Positions 35,234 to 44,959 of a stretch of 44,959 bases of DNA are shown here, in pieces. The notes under the pieces are model-generated. The model saw only the letters and a list, made by a program, of their open reading frames with translations, searched no databases and had not been told where the DNA came from. Source of the DNA: an uncultured Flavobacteriaceae bacterium. GTDB lineage: Bacteria; Bacteroidota; Bacteroidia; Flavobacteriales; Flavobacteriaceae. Numbering within the stretch: position 1 is the stretch's first letter; every line of letters starts with the position of its first letter. The stretch is taken from contig CAJWLL010000014.1 of the NCBI GenBank assembly GCA_913043275.1, positions 1-44,959 of the forward strand, read 5' to 3'. The position numbers were made by a program, and so were the translations under genes.

Positions 35234-36504
35234 TAACCATACTTGTCTTTCCATCTCAACTTTAGAAACTTTCTGATTTGGTTTTCTTTGTTGTTTTCTC
35301 CAGGTTCATAAAATCGAAAACCCTCTAAATCTTTTGGTAAAAATTCCATATCGAAGAAATGACTCTTATGCTCATGGGCGTATTGATACTCTTTACCGTG
35401 ATCTAATTCTTTCATCATTTGATTAGGTGCATTACGAAGGGGTAGGGGTACGCCTAGGTCACCTTTTTCTTTAACCTTTTGTTGTGCCTTGTTGATGGCA
35501 GTATAGGATGTATTGCTTTTTTCGGAACTGGCCAGATAAATTGCACACTGGCTAAGGGGGATTCTAGCTTCCGGTAAACCCAATACAATTACTGCTTGAA
35601 ATGTGCTGTTTGCCAATACCAGTGCCGTGGGATTAGCATTGCCAATATCCTCTGAAGCGAGGATCAACATCCTTCGGGCGATAAATTTAACCTCTTCACC
35701 ACCTTCGATCATCCTCGCCAACCAGTAGACAGCTCCATTTGGATCACTTCCGCGAATAGATTTGATAAAGGCGGAGATGATATCGTAATGCAAATCGCCA
35801 TTTCTGTCAAACATTGCCATTTGAGTTTGAACATTTTTCATCACCAAGGCATTATCTATTTTTATGGGTTTGGAAGAACTGTTGATGACCAGTTCAAGTG
35901 CAGATAACAGTTTTCTGGCATCTCCCCCAGAGATTTTTAATAGTGCTTCGTCTTCTAAAATTTCAATTTTTTTATTTTTTAATTCAGTATCGTATTGAAG
36001 GGCATTGGAAATCAATTTTTGCAATTGGGATTTACCTAGTGGATTGAGTATATAAACCTGACACCTGGATAACAATGCGTTGATAACTTCAAAACTTGGG
36101 TTTTCTGTTGTGGCTCCGATCAACGTGATGCTTCCTTTCTCAACTGCACCCAACAGGGAGTCTTGTTGAGATTTACTAAATCTGTGTATTTCGTCTATGA
36201 ATAAAAGGGGGTTTTTGCCGGAAAATAAACCACCATTATGTTTAGTTTTTTGAAGAATTTCTCTGATTTCTTTTACGCCTGAATTGATTGCGGAGAGTTG
36301 GTAAAAGGGACGCTCATTTTGAAGTGCCAATAATTTTGCTAGTGTCGTTTTTCCTGTTCCAGGCGGACCCCATAAAATCATTGATGGTAGTTTTCCACTT
36401 TTCAGGATGTTGGTCAATCCTCCTTCGGGACCAATCAGATGTTCTTGTCCCACATATTGTTCCAGACTTTTAGGGCGCATTCTTTCAGCCAATGGAATAT
36501 TCAT
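35230..36504 (-). CDS. rarA: Replication-associated recombination protein RarA/MgsA
   Basis: The start chosen is ATG at 36502-36504 (MNIPLAERMRPKSL), because that sequence is the family N-terminus; 14 further codons upstream would overlap rlmB. The 424-residue AAA+ ATPase has Walker A WGPPGTGKTTLAK, Walker B LLFIDEIHRFSKSQQD, sensor GATTENPSFE and the C-terminal MgsA tetramerisation domain. It acts at stalled replication forks. It lies 10 bp downstream of rlmB on the same strand and ends tail-to-tail with trkH. Confidence 0.96.
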   Translation of the reverse strand: MNIPLAERMRPKSLEQYVGQEHLIGPEGGLTNILKSGKLPSMILWGPPGTGKTTLAKLLALQNERPFYQLSAINSGVKEIREILQKTKHNGGLFSGKNPLLFIDEIHRFSKSQQDSLLGAVEKGSITLIGATTENPSFEVINALLSRCQVYILNPLGKSQLQKLISNALQYDTELKNKKIEILEDEALLKISGGDARKLLSALELVINSSSKPIKIDNALVMKNVQTQMAMFDRNGDLHYDIISAFIKSIRGSDPNGAVYWLARMIEGGEEVKFIARRMLILASEDIGNANPTALVLANSTFQAVIVLGLPEARIPLSQCAIYLASSEKSNTSYTAINKAQQKVKEKGDLGVPLPLRNAPNQMMKELDHGKEYQYAHEHKSHFFDMEFLPKDLEGFRFYEPGENNKENQIRKFLKLRWKDKYGY

Positions 36505-36514
36505 GGTAGTGGTT

Positions 36515-37252
36515 TTAAGTATGGTTTTGTTGCCGCTGAATTTCATATAATATCACCCCACATGCCACACTCACATTGAGGGAACCCATCTTATCATTCA
36601 TTGGGAGCTTTATAGTGTCGTCTGCTACTTTTAAAAGCCCTTTTTGAATCCCTTTATCTTCCGATCCCATAATTAGTGCAACGGGACCATTGAAATTGTA
36701 TTCGTAGGCTGTTTTTGCAGCTTTTTCAGTTACAGCAACAGTTTTGATTTTATGTGACTGAAAAAAGAATAGTGCATCTTTTAGATGATTCACTTTGACC
36801 AAGGGTACCGAAAAAACACCTCCGGCAGAGGTCTTGACCGTATCTGAGTTAACGGGAGCTGAACCGGTTTGAGGTAAAATGACACCCTTAACGCCTACTG
36901 CAGAGGCTGTTCTTAGGATTGCTCCCAAATTTCGGGAATCTGTAATGCCATCCAAAAGAAGATAGACCATATTTTTATTACATTTTTCTTCTATCAAATT
37001 CTCCAATGAGACAAAGTTGATAGGCGCAATTCTGGCTACTACCCCTTGGTGATTTTGATGGGAAAAACGTTCCAAACGTTCAACGGGGACATAGCTGTGA
37101 GAAATACCTTTCTTATGAATTTTTTGCTCTAAATGCTTGAATAATTGGCCTTTCTGACCTTTGAGCATCCAAATTTTGTCTATGGTTTTATCCTGAATGA
37201 TGGCTTCCATGATAGCACGAATACCATAAATTTCTTGAGTTTTTTTCATCAT
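36515..37252 (-). CDS. rlmB: 23S rRNA (guanosine-2'-O)-methyltransferase RlmB-type
   Basis: A 245-residue SPOUT protein. The N-terminal substrate-binding part begins IYGIRAIMEAI, followed by a linker and the catalytic part with DGITDSRNLGAILRTASAVG, LIMGSEDKGI and GSLNVSVACGVILYEI, the three SpoU motifs. E. coli RlmB modifies G2251 in the ribosomal P-loop; the order and length here match. It is upstream of rarA with a 10-bp gap. The 82-bp gap to the SusD gene holds no clear terminator. Confidence 0.93.
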   Translation of the reverse strand: MMKKTQEIYGIRAIMEAIIQDKTIDKIWMLKGQKGQLFKHLEQKIHKKGISHSYVPVERLERFSHQNHQGVVARIAPINFVSLENLIEEKCNKNMVYLLLDGITDSRNLGAILRTASAVGVKGVILPQTGSAPVNSDTVKTSAGGVFSVPLVKVNHLKDALFFFQSHKIKTVAVTEKAAKTAYEYNFNGPVALIMGSEDKGIQKGLLKVADDTIKLPMNDKMGSLNVSVACGVILYEIQRQQNHT

Positions 37253-37334
37253 TGCAATTTAGAAATTACCAATTATAAACTGCGAATTATTTTTTTGGAA
37301 TCAATAGTTTTCAATAAGCATTAAAAGAAGTCTT

Positions 37335-38756
37335 TTATCGATTACTGTTAATCGCTTCATCAATGTTTAGGTTGGCGTCAATTTCTTTTTGTGGAATTTT
37401 GAGGAAAAACTTTTTATCATCAGGAAGTAAATTAGCAGAAGTTCCGATCCTGTGATTACCTGTCCTGCTAATGCCCCTTCGAAGTCTTTTAGCATCAAAC
37501 CATTCTACTCCCATTTCTCCATATAGTTCCTTTCTTCTTTCAATCAGTATTTCTTCAATTAAAGAGTCTCCATTATTATCTGAAGCTATTGCATTAGGAT
37601 CTCTGTTTTGTTGAAATGACAACAACATACTGGCGGCATCGTTTTCTTTTCCAAGTCTTGCGTTAGCTTCTATTTCTATCAACATCATTTCCGGAGACCT
37701 AATGATTGGAATGTCTGAACTGAAATCAAAGGTAAATTTTGAGGAGGCTCTGGCAAAATACTGATTACCTTCTCCCACATTGTAAAGATCTATAAAAGTA
37801 TTTCTAACATCTGTTGAACTGAAAAGGGATACAAAATCTTTGTTCCAAAAAGCCAAACCATAACCATCATTGATGTTGTCTGTAAAAGCGTGTGGAGCGA
37901 TGTAAAAATAGTTGGTTTGATCGGCACGTTGGGGCATTGCCCAAATCCACTCACTTGCGTTCATATCGTCAAAACCCAAAGCATATTGATTGGGGTTTAG
38001 CGGATATCCCTGCCGGGCAATTGCAGCTGCATTGGCAGCTTCTTGCCAATTGCCCATAACCAGTTGGACCCTAGCCATAATAGCATAAGCCACATTTCGA
38101 TTGATGAATGATTTATTAGTTCTGTTTGCTGGAGTAGTTTCGACAGCAGTATTCAAATCCGTTATGATAAAATCATAAAGCTCACTCAAAGTGGACATGG
38201 CTTTTCCTTCAATGGCAGGCTCCTTATATATAGGGGGTGCAGGGAGAGATAGGTCATAACTATAGGTGTGTTGGAACTCCATGGCTAATTGAAAAAAATA
38301 AAAACCTCTTAAGGTAAAGGCTTGGCCCAAGAACTCGTCTTTCTCTATGTCTGACAAGGTTGAGCTGTTATTCACACCATTGATGAATTGATTGATCTGA
38401 TTAATTATATAGTAGGGAAATTCCCAGCTGAATTTAGTACGGGTGTAGGTCGGTTCCCTATTGTCATTTTCATAGTCATAAAGATACCATTGGAAACCTA
38501 AAACAAGGTCGTTTCCTTTTACGACTCTGGCAAAATACATTGAGTAGAGACCACCTGCATCCGTTCTTTCAAATTGACCACGACTTTGCCTGAGTATACC
38601 TGACATAAAGGCATCTACTCCATCTCGGGATTCAAAAATCACCGATGCGTTGACGGATTCAGTAGGCTTGGGTTGGTCCAAATAACCTTTTTCACATCCT
38701 TTTAAGATTATTAGGCTAAGGGCCAAAAGTGCAGCATGTAGTTTTTTCATTTTCAA
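37335..38756 (-). CDS. SusD/RagB-family nutrient-binding lipoprotein
   Basis: A 473-residue protein with a lipoprotein signal (ILKGC, Cys21), surface-exposed and associated with the SusC partner. It shows the SusD TPR-like helical fold, with GQAFTLRGFYFFQLAMEFQH near 148-167, SKFTFDFSSDIPIIRSPEMM and the C-terminal EILIERRKELYGEMGVEWFDAKRLRRG signature. It caps the SusC barrel and binds an oligosaccharide or peptide ligand. It starts 4 bp after the SusC stop, so the pair is co-translated. No glycosidase, sensor or regulator gene is next to it, so the ligand cannot be inferred from context. Confidence 0.95.
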   Translation of the reverse strand: MKMKKLHAALLALSLIILKGCEKGYLDQPKPTESVNASVIFESRDGVDAFMSGILRQSRGQFERTDAGGLYSMYFARVVKGNDLVLGFQWYLYDYENDNREPTYTRTKFSWEFPYYIINQINQFINGVNNSSTLSDIEKDEFLGQAFTLRGFYFFQLAMEFQHTYSYDLSLPAPPIYKEPAIEGKAMSTLSELYDFIITDLNTAVETTPANRTNKSFINRNVAYAIMARVQLVMGNWQEAANAAAIARQGYPLNPNQYALGFDDMNASEWIWAMPQRADQTNYFYIAPHAFTDNINDGYGLAFWNKDFVSLFSSTDVRNTFIDLYNVGEGNQYFARASSKFTFDFSSDIPIIRSPEMMLIEIEANARLGKENDAASMLLSFQQNRDPNAIASDNNGDSLIEEILIERRKELYGEMGVEWFDAKRLRRGISRTGNHRIGTSANLLPDDKKFFLKIPQKEIDANLNIDEAINSNR

Positions 38757-38760
38757 AATT

Positions 38761-41700
38761 TTACAATTGGAGATTAACCCCTAGGGAAATAGTTTTCATT
38801 TGGTGTGATCTGTAATTTGTCAAACCAGAGAGTGCTTGCTCGGGATCAATCCCCTTATGGGACTGAAAGGTGAATAAATTGTCACCTTGCAGATAAATCT
38901 TCAAGCCATTGATCTGATATTTTTCCATCCAGCTTTCATCAAAGGCGTATCCTAGGTTGAGTCCTCTCACTCTGATGTAGTTGTTATTAAATAGAAATCG
39001 TGAGGAGGTAGCATTAAAATCGTTTTGTTTGTTGAGGAAAAGAGGAACATCAGTTTGGTCTCCAGGGTTCTGCCATCTTTTTTTAAGGTCAGGATGTCCA
39101 TTTCTTCCGGGAGATTCAAAACCATTCATCAAACTTGAATATACATTGTCGTAGATATAGGACCCAAAACTAAAATTAATCAAAGCACTCAGGTCGAATT
39201 TTTTATAAGAAACATTGGCATTAAAACCTCCAACCATTTTGGGAAGCGATGATTTGTCCAAATAATATCGGGTAGCATCTGCATAATCCTTGGTGGTAAT
39301 CCTCTCTCCGGTCGCCTCTCCATCAGCTGACAGAATATCTTTATACCACATTTGATAACCGTCTTCAGGATCTACCCCAGCAGACTCTCTTATAAAAAAT
39401 TCGTATAAGGATTTTCCAACTTTCCATTTTTTGGTTCCGTTGATGAATTCGTCTTGTGTTAGATCACTGATTTCATTTTTGTCAAAGGAAAAATTCATTC
39501 CCAAGTCAACGGTTAACTCTTCATTCTTCAAAACCATTGAATTGAAGGAAAATTCAATACCAGAATTTTTAATCGCTCCAATGTTTGTTTTAATAGATTC
39601 ATTACCGGTGGAAATAGCTAAAGGTTTGTCATAAATTAGGTCTATGGATTCTTTACTATAGTATTCAATACTCCCTTGAAGCTTGCCCTCAAAAAGCGTA
39701 AACTCAGTTCCAATATTATGGAGTGCTGTTTTTTCCCAAGTTAACTTTGGATCAACAAATTCGGAGGAAATTACCCCGGTATTGTCCAATTGGTTATAGC
39801 CCGTATCAAAAACTTGAAGATAGGGGAAGAATCCGATGTTTCTGTTGTTTCCCAATTCACCATAGGAAAATTTTAATTTTAAATAATCTACCCAAATAAC
39901 ATTATCAATAAACGACTCATTAGATAAAATCCAAGATCCTCCAAGAGAGTAAAAATTACCCCAGCGGGTGTCTTTTGAAAATTTGGTAGAACCGTCTCTT
40001 CTAAAGGAGACCTCTGCAAAGTAGGTGTTGTCAAAGTTGTAACTAAAACGGGAGATGGCACTTAAAATTCGTTCCTCATTGATGGCTCCACCAACACTTT
40101 CTGGCACAGTACTTCCATTTAACACCTTTACATTGGGTAAATAACCCGTCCCCTGGGCTTCTAAAAGGTTTTGTTCTAACTGATAGGATTCGAATATAGC
40201 GTCTGCATTGATGGAATGTACACCAAAAGTATTGCTGTAGTTGAGAGTCTGAATGGCATTTAAAGTAGTGAAAAAATTACGATCTTGGGAAACTCTTCCC
40301 TGAACAGAAGAGGCAGGACCAAACTTGTTATGAGTGTATCTGAAATCATCAAGTGTAGCCCTTTCGTAAAAAATATTTGATTTAAAATTTAATTCGGAGA
40401 GAAGGTTGATTTTTAGAAAACCATTGATTGAGGCATAGGTTCTGGTTTTTAAAATTTCGTTGTTGATTATGGCTCCCAATCCATTTTCATTTGATAAGGC
40501 AGGTCTGACACCATTTACAATTTGGCTGTTATTGTTTCCATAGTCGAATTCAGGTAACCCCCCAAAATCATTAAATAATGTTCCATCACTCTCTCTTCTG
40601 AAGAGAGGATAATAACTAGGTATAGTATATATCCATTGAATGGAGTTAGAATAACTTGTTCCAGATTGGTTTGGGGCATTTTGTTTGGATGTAGAGTAAG
40701 AGATATTCAGCCCCGATTTGATATAGTCGTTAACTTCTGTATCCACATTGATTCGGGTAGCAAATCGCTCAAAATAAGTGCTTTTGACTTGTCCTTGCTC
40801 TTTGATGTAGTTGGATCCTAAATAGAAGGTGGTATTTTCACTCCCCCCAGAAAAGGACAGACCATGTTGTTTTTTGTAGGCATTTTTATTGAGAATAGCT
40901 CCTTTCCAATCGGTATCCCAGGCAGGAGTTGCATTCAGATTACCTTGGCTGTCAACAGGTTGATCTACTCCATAAGGATTATAGGCCAGCGCAGAAATTA
41001 AGTTGGAGGAGGCAGCAGCTCCAGCAGCTTCTGGTGAAAGACCATTCCCATACATTTCCTTGTTACGAAATGCTTCCCAAAAGAATTGAGTATAATCGTC
41101 AATTCCCAATAAATCGTGCATACGGGTTGCCATGTTAGAATTTCCATAAACTGTGTTTATGGAAATTCTGGTAGGTGTTTCTCTGGTTCCCGATTTTGTT
41201 GTTACAATAATGACTCCGTTGGCACCCCGAGAACCGTAAAGAGATGTGGAAGAGGCGTCTTTTAGTACAGAAATCGATGCCACTTGCTCTTGTGCAATAC
41301 TATTGAGGTTTCCATTAAATGGTGCACCATCAACAATAATCAGTGGTGCAGCAGAGGCATTGATCGATCCAACCCCTCTGATCCTAATGGTGGGGTTGGT
41401 ACCTGGAACTCCTCCTGTGTTGACCACATTGATTCCAGGAACACTTCCTTGAATGGCTTGGGTAATGGTGGTGGCGGGTTGAGACTGTATGTCACTTTCG
41501 GAGATCACTGCTACTGATCCTACAATGGATTGTTTGGATTGGGTTCCATAGGCAACAACGATTACTTCCTCCAATTCATTAGCAGGAATTAGTGATATGT
41601 TTATGGGGCTTGTTGCACTGGCCAAAACTGTTTGTGCTTCATAGCCAACATAACTGTATTCCAGTGTGGCTCCTTCTATAACTTCAATGTTATAGTTTCC

Positions 41701-41871
41701 GTCAAAATCTGTCGAAACCCCATTAACGGTTCCTAATTCTATAACTGTGGCGCCTGGTAAAGGCATCCCATACTCATCAGAAATGACTCCGCTTACATTA
41801 ATATTTTGTTGTGCCAAAATGACAAAAGGGGTAAACAATGCCAGAATTATGCAATTCAAGAATTCTTTCAT
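38761..41871 (-). CDS. SusC/RagA-family TonB-dependent receptor
   Basis: A 1036-residue outer-membrane transporter with a signal peptide (ending at about ILAQ). An N-terminal carboxypeptidase-D-like regulatory domain follows (about 23-105, VSGVISDEYGMPLPGATV and GVSTDFDGNYNI). A TonB-box-like EEVIVVAYGTQ near 100-112 leads to a plug with PTIRIRGVGSINASAAPLII and ISVLKDASSTSLYGSRGANG, then a 22-strand-type barrel ending in SLGVNLQL. It takes up a ligand delivered by SusD, powered by TonB-ExbBD. First gene of a two-gene operon placed between rlmB and the divergent str operon. Its own promoter is not clear: a TACCTTTA box at 41944-41951 lacks a matching -33 TTG. Confidence 0.95.
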   Translation of the reverse strand: MKEFLNCIILALFTPFVILAQQNINVSGVISDEYGMPLPGATVIELGTVNGVSTDFDGNYNIEVIEGATLEYSYVGYEAQTVLASATSPINISLIPANELEEVIVVAYGTQSKQSIVGSVAVISESDIQSQPATTITQAIQGSVPGINVVNTGGVPGTNPTIRIRGVGSINASAAPLIIVDGAPFNGNLNSIAQEQVASISVLKDASSTSLYGSRGANGVIIVTTKSGTRETPTRISINTVYGNSNMATRMHDLLGIDDYTQFFWEAFRNKEMYGNGLSPEAAGAAASSNLISALAYNPYGVDQPVDSQGNLNATPAWDTDWKGAILNKNAYKKQHGLSFSGGSENTTFYLGSNYIKEQGQVKSTYFERFATRINVDTEVNDYIKSGLNISYSTSKQNAPNQSGTSYSNSIQWIYTIPSYYPLFRRESDGTLFNDFGGLPEFDYGNNNSQIVNGVRPALSNENGLGAIINNEILKTRTYASINGFLKINLLSELNFKSNIFYERATLDDFRYTHNKFGPASSVQGRVSQDRNFFTTLNAIQTLNYSNTFGVHSINADAIFESYQLEQNLLEAQGTGYLPNVKVLNGSTVPESVGGAINEERILSAISRFSYNFDNTYFAEVSFRRDGSTKFSKDTRWGNFYSLGGSWILSNESFIDNVIWVDYLKLKFSYGELGNNRNIGFFPYLQVFDTGYNQLDNTGVISSEFVDPKLTWEKTALHNIGTEFTLFEGKLQGSIEYYSKESIDLIYDKPLAISTGNESIKTNIGAIKNSGIEFSFNSMVLKNEELTVDLGMNFSFDKNEISDLTQDEFINGTKKWKVGKSLYEFFIRESAGVDPEDGYQMWYKDILSADGEATGERITTKDYADATRYYLDKSSLPKMVGGFNANVSYKKFDLSALINFSFGSYIYDNVYSSLMNGFESPGRNGHPDLKKRWQNPGDQTDVPLFLNKQNDFNATSSRFLFNNNYIRVRGLNLGYAFDESWMEKYQINGLKIYLQGDNLFTFQSHKGIDPEQALSGLTNYRSHQMKTISLGVNLQL

Positions 41872-42396
41872 AAAATATACTTATCAAGTCTCCTGCAATT
41901 AAATCCAATAAACTTCTAATTCAGATATATACAGAAAAGCTCATAAAGGTAATAATATACATTTAATTTAAAACTATCGTGTTGATGATGATGGATTAAA
42001 AAAACTCATAATAATCACCCTAATCTAGAGTGGTTTTATCATATTAGACTTTCTGTATTTAATCATCTGTTTTTTTAAGTGATATTTGAATTGTCATCCA
42101 TCGTAGTTAATGGTAACATATTTAATTTTTATTGATTTAGTGAAGTGAATTTAACTTAAAAAAAAGTTAATAAATGGGTTAGTGATTTTATATTTCAAAA
42201 TTCATTTGTAACAAAGATTTTACCACTCCAATCTGAGAGGATCAAAAGTAGTATCCAAAAGAATAATTGTTGACAACATTTTGTTAGGTTTTTTAAAAAA
42301 AATAAAAACTATAAAATTTGCGGGTTAAGGGTTTGAATAAAAAAAAATAATTTTTACATTTGCAGGCCCTTAAAATGGGGGGTTTTATAAAAGTTT
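41872..42396. other. Intergenic region between the SusC gene and the divergent str operon (525 bp)
   Basis: Strongly AT-rich, with no gene that I can support. It holds the str promoter at its right end (42333-42362). A 7-bp dyad TTAACTT/AAGTTAA lies at 42151-42170 around six A residues. The SusC-side promoter could not be fixed. In the str leader a short stem TAAAA/TTTTA surrounds a run of G at 42371-42387, and a spurious ATG at 42375 is out of frame with rpsL. Confidence 0.6.
42333..42362 (+). promoter_or_regulatory. Promoter of the str operon (rpsL-rpsG-fusA)
   Basis: A -33 TTG at 42333-42335 is followed after exactly 19 nt by TACATTTG at 42355-42362, a perfect TAnnTTTG -7 box. The start of transcription should be near 42368, leaving a leader of about 29 nt before the rpsL ATG at 42397. 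Confidence 0.85.
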
Positions 42397-42771
42397 ATGC
42401 CAACGATAGCACAATTAGTACGAAAAGGAAGAGTCACCATTACCAAAAAGAGTAAATCGGCGGCTTTGGATTCGTGTCCACAAAGACGCGGTGTTTGTAC
42501 CCGAGTGTACACCACTACGCCCAAAAAACCGAACTCAGCGATGCGAAAAGTCGCAAGAGTTCGTTTGACCAATGGTAAAGAGGTCAATGCATATATACCC
42601 GGAGAAGGACACAACCTCCAAGAGCACTCGATAGTATTGGTCCGTGGCGGAAGAGTTAAGGACCTACCGGGAGTTAGATATCATGTTGTAAGAGGGGCTT
42701 TAGACACTGCTGGTGTAGAAGGTCGCCTGCAGCGCCGTTCCAAATATGGCGCTAAAAGACCTAAGAAATAG
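42397..42771 (+). CDS. rpsL: 30S ribosomal protein S12
   Basis: A 124-residue protein of standard length. It shows the decoding-centre loop [12 protein letters not shown] (the region where streptomycin-resistance changes arise; the lysines are the normal ones) and the conserved [20 protein letters not shown] with the usual Asp. It starts [12 protein letters not shown], as in most bacteria. First gene of the str operon, preceded by a perfect promoter and with no Shine-Dalgarno sequence, as is usual in this phylum. Confidence 0.99.
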   Translation: MPTIAQLVRKGRVTITKKSKSAALDSCPQRRGVCTRVYTTTPKKPNSAMRKVARVRLTNGKEVNAYIPGEGHNLQEHSIVLVRGGRVKDLPGVRYHVVRGALDTAGVEGRLQRRSKYGAKRPKK

Positions 42772-42794
42772 CCTTAATTCCTTAATGACTGATT

Positions 42795-43271
42795 ATGAGA
42801 AAAAGACAAGCTAAAAAACGCCCCCTGCTTCCCGACCCAAAATTCAATGATCAACTGGTTACACGCTTTGTAAACATGTTGATGTGGGAGGGGAAAAAAT
42901 CTACTGCCTTTAATATTTTTTATGACGCTCTTGAGATTGTAGAAGAGCGGAATAAGGATGAAGAAAAAACCTCATTGGAATTGTGGAAAGAAGCTCTTTC
43001 AAATGTCATGCCTCATGTAGAGGTTAGGAGCAGAAGGGTAGGAGGTGCTACTTTTCAAATTCCTATGCAAATTAGACCCGATCGAAAAGTTTCACTGGCT
43101 ATGAAGTGGTTGATTACCGCTGCACGCAAACGAAACGAAAAATCTATGGCCCTCCGTCTTGCCCAAGAGGTTTTGGCCGCTGCTAAAGAAGAAGGTGCTG
43201 CGGTTAAAAAAAGAGTAGATACCCACAAAATGGCCGAGGCCAACAAAGCATTCTCTCACTTTAGATTTTAA
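42795..43271 (+). CDS. rpsG: 30S ribosomal protein S7
   Basis: A 158-residue protein of normal length with the S7 pattern: [16 protein letters not shown] at the front, [12 protein letters not shown] in the middle and the conserved [19 protein letters not shown] loop, then [20 protein letters not shown] at the end. It organises the 16S rRNA head. It follows rpsL after 23 bp and precedes fusA by 6 bp. Confidence 0.99.
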   Translation: MRKRQAKKRPLLPDPKFNDQLVTRFVNMLMWEGKKSTAFNIFYDALEIVEERNKDEEKTSLELWKEALSNVMPHVEVRSRRVGGATFQIPMQIRPDRKVSLAMKWLITAARKRNEKSMALRLAQEVLAAAKEEGAAVKKRVDTHKMAEANKAFSHFRF

Positions 43272-43277
43272 TCATAA

Positions 43278-44959
43278 ATGGCAAGAGATTTAAAATATAC
43301 TCGAAATATTGGTATTGCTGCTCATATTGATGCAGGAAAAACAACTACTACCGAAAGGATATTGTTTTATACTGGTGTGAGTCATAAAATTGGTGAAGTA
43401 CACGATGGTGCTGCCACCATGGACTGGATGGAGCAAGAGCAAGAAAGAGGGATCACCATTACCTCTGCAGCGACCACTTGTACATGGCAATTCCCAACAG
43501 AACAAGGAAAACCCACCACAGATGCAAAGGATTACCATTTTAATATAATTGATACCCCTGGCCACGTAGATTTTACGGTGGAGGTTAACCGATCACTCAG
43601 AGTGCTTGATGGATTGGTTTTTTTGTTTTCCGCTGTTGATGGTGTTGAGCCACAGTCAGAAACCAACTGGCGTTTGGCGGACAACTACAAAGTTCCCCGT
43701 ATTGGATTTGTTAATAAAATGGATAGACAGGGATCTAACTTTCTCAACGTTTGCCAACAGGTTAAAGATATGCTTAAGTCCAATGCTGTTCCTATTGTAT
43801 TGAATATTGGAGACGAGGAGGATTTCCGAGGGATCGTTGATTTGGTAAAAAACCGAGCCATTGTATGGCACGACGATAACTTTGGGTCTACTTTCGATAT
43901 TATTGATATACCCGAAGATTTGAAAGAAGAGGCAGAATTACTTAGGGGACAACTCATAGAAGCTGTTGCTGAATATGATGAAAATCTATTAGAAAAATAT
44001 TTTGAAGATCCGGATTCCATTTCAGAGAATGAAGTCCATCAAGCATTGAGGTCTGCGACTCAGGAAATGAGTATTATTCCTATGATTTGTGGATCCTCTT
44101 TTAAAAATAAAGGTGTTCAGTTTTTGTTGGATGCTGTTTGTCATTATTTGCCTTCACCCCAAGACAAAGACGCCATTATAGGCACAGATCCTGATACAGG
44201 TAATGAAATTGGGAGAAAACCTGAGGTTAGCGAACCTTTTTCAGCCTTGGCATTTAAAATTGCTACGGACCCTTATGTTGGTCGTCTGGCTTTCTTTAGA
44301 GCTTATTCAGGTCGACTTGATGCGGGATCTTATGTGTTAAACAATCGAACTGAAAAGAAAGAACGTATTTCACGGATCTATCAAATGCATTCCAATAAAC
44401 AAAACGCTATTGATTTTATAGAGGCGGGTGATATTGGGGCTGCAGTAGGATTTAAGGATATCAAAACTGGAGATACGCTCTCTTCGGAAAAGTCTCCGAT
44501 TATTCTTGAAAGCATGGACTTCCCTGATCCTGTAATTGGGATTGCTGTTGAGCCTAAAACCAAAGCCGATGTTGATAAATTGGGAATGTCTTTGTCAAAA
44601 CTCGCAGAAGAAGATCCTACTTTCCAAGTAAAAACGGATGAAGCTTCTGGACAAACTGTAATCTCCGGAATGGGAGAATTGCACTTGGACATTATCATTG
44701 ACAGGTTGAGGCGTGAGTTTAAGGTAGAAGTAAATCAAGGACAACCTCAAGTGGAGTATAAAGAAGCGCTTACAGCTTTGGCAGATCATCGAGAAGTTTA
44801 CAAAAAGCAAACTGGTGGTCGTGGTAAATATGCGGATATAGTATTTACGCTTGAACCTGCTGAGGAAGGAAAAGTAGGTTTAGACTTCATTAATGAAATC
44901 AAAGGAGGTAATATTCCTAAAGAATACATTCCCTCTGTAGAAAAAGGATTTAGAGATTC
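43278..44959 (+). CDS. fusA: Translation elongation factor G (partial, C-terminus off window)
   Basis: The ATG at 43278 opens a frame that continues to the right edge, giving 560 residues of an expected 700 or so. GTPase motifs are intact: G1 [14 protein letters not shown], switch [13 protein letters not shown]3 DTPGHVDF and G4 NKMDR. Domain II, domain III ([20 protein letters not shown] and [14 protein letters not shown]) and the start of domain IV ([11 protein letters not shown]) follow. It drives ribosome translocation. Third gene of the str operon, 6 bp after rpsG. Confidence 0.98.
   Translation, partial: MARDLKYTRNIGIAAHIDAGKTTTTERILFYTGVSHKIGEVHDGAATMDWMEQEQERGITITSAATTCTWQFPTEQGKPTTDAKDYHFNIIDTPGHVDFTVEVNRSLRVLDGLVFLFSAVDGVEPQSETNWRLADNYKVPRIGFVNKMDRQGSNFLNVCQQVKDMLKSNAVPIVLNIGDEEDFRGIVDLVKNRAIVWHDDNFGSTFDIIDIPEDLKEEAELLRGQLIEAVAEYDENLLEKYFEDPDSISENEVHQALRSATQEMSIIPMICGSSFKNKGVQFLLDAVCHYLPSPQDKDAIIGTDPDTGNEIGRKPEVSEPFSALAFKIATDPYVGRLAFFRAYSGRLDAGSYVLNNRTEKKERISRIYQMHSNKQNAIDFIEAGDIGAAVGFKDIKTGDTLSSEKSPIILESMDFPDPVIGIAVEPKTKADVDKLGMSLSKLAEEDPTFQVKTDEASGQTVISGMGELHLDIIIDRLRREFKVEVNQGQPQVEYKEALTALADHREVYKKQTGGRGKYADIVFTLEPAEEGKVGLDFINEIKGGNIPKEYIPSVEKGFRD

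Noticed and set aside
42312-42320. TAAAATTTG as an alternative -7 box for rpsL
   Set aside because: Spacing inside the element is wrong by one base, while a perfect promoter lies just downstream.

Overview
The window comes from an AT-rich bacterium of the phylum Bacteroidota, most likely a marine flavobacterium. This rests on several lineage marks: PorP/SprF and PorT proteins of the type IX secretion and gliding apparatus, a SusC/SusD pair, a lipoprotein-type TamA homologue, an OmpA protein with thrombospondin type 3 (TSP3) calcium repeats, a short RpoD, an AccD without zinc-finger cysteines, and promoters of the Bacteroidota form TTG-N19-TAnnTTTG. Shine-Dalgarno sequences are generally absent. 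I found no tRNA, rRNA, CRISPR array, insertion sequence or prophage.

Layout. (1) 1-10575, minus strand: a short LuxR-type regulator, a PorP/SprF protein and a giant secreted repeat protein that runs off the left edge after 3115 codons. The giant protein is built from Ig-like domains, TSP3 repeats, seven exact-period 153-bp FG-GAP/VCBS repeats, duplicated modules of about 2 kb and a LamG-like domain. (2) 10797-19777: a carbohydrate locus without its own SusC/SusD. It holds a sodium:solute symporter and an N-acetylneuraminate-lyase-like aldolase (minus), a fructokinase and a lipoprotein sulfatase (plus), and a convergent minus-strand operon of an SGNH hydrolase, a GH39-like and a GH32 enzyme. 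(3) 19951-36504: mostly housekeeping. It carries OmpA, rpe, rpoD, pnp, rpsO, accD, fbaA, tamL, a SpoU methyltransferase, porT, ubiE, trkA-trkH and rarA, with rlmB following at 36515-37252. (4) 37335-41871: an isolated SusD-SusC pair. (5) 42397-44959: the start of the str operon, rpsL-rpsG-fusA, with fusA cut by the right edge.

How the genes work together. Region 1 looks like a surface adhesin unit in which the PorP/SprF protein helps the type IX system deliver or anchor the giant protein. Region 2 plausibly desulfates and hydrolyses a fructose-containing glycan outside the cell or in the periplasm, imports a product with sodium, and phosphorylates fructose; the keto-acid aldolase is the odd member. 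Region 3 combines RNA turnover and translation (pnp, rpsO), the primary sigma factor, central carbon and lipid metabolism, outer-membrane assembly, quinone synthesis and potassium uptake. The most distinctive points are the mosaic recent duplications in the giant adhesin and the unusual enzyme mix of region 2.
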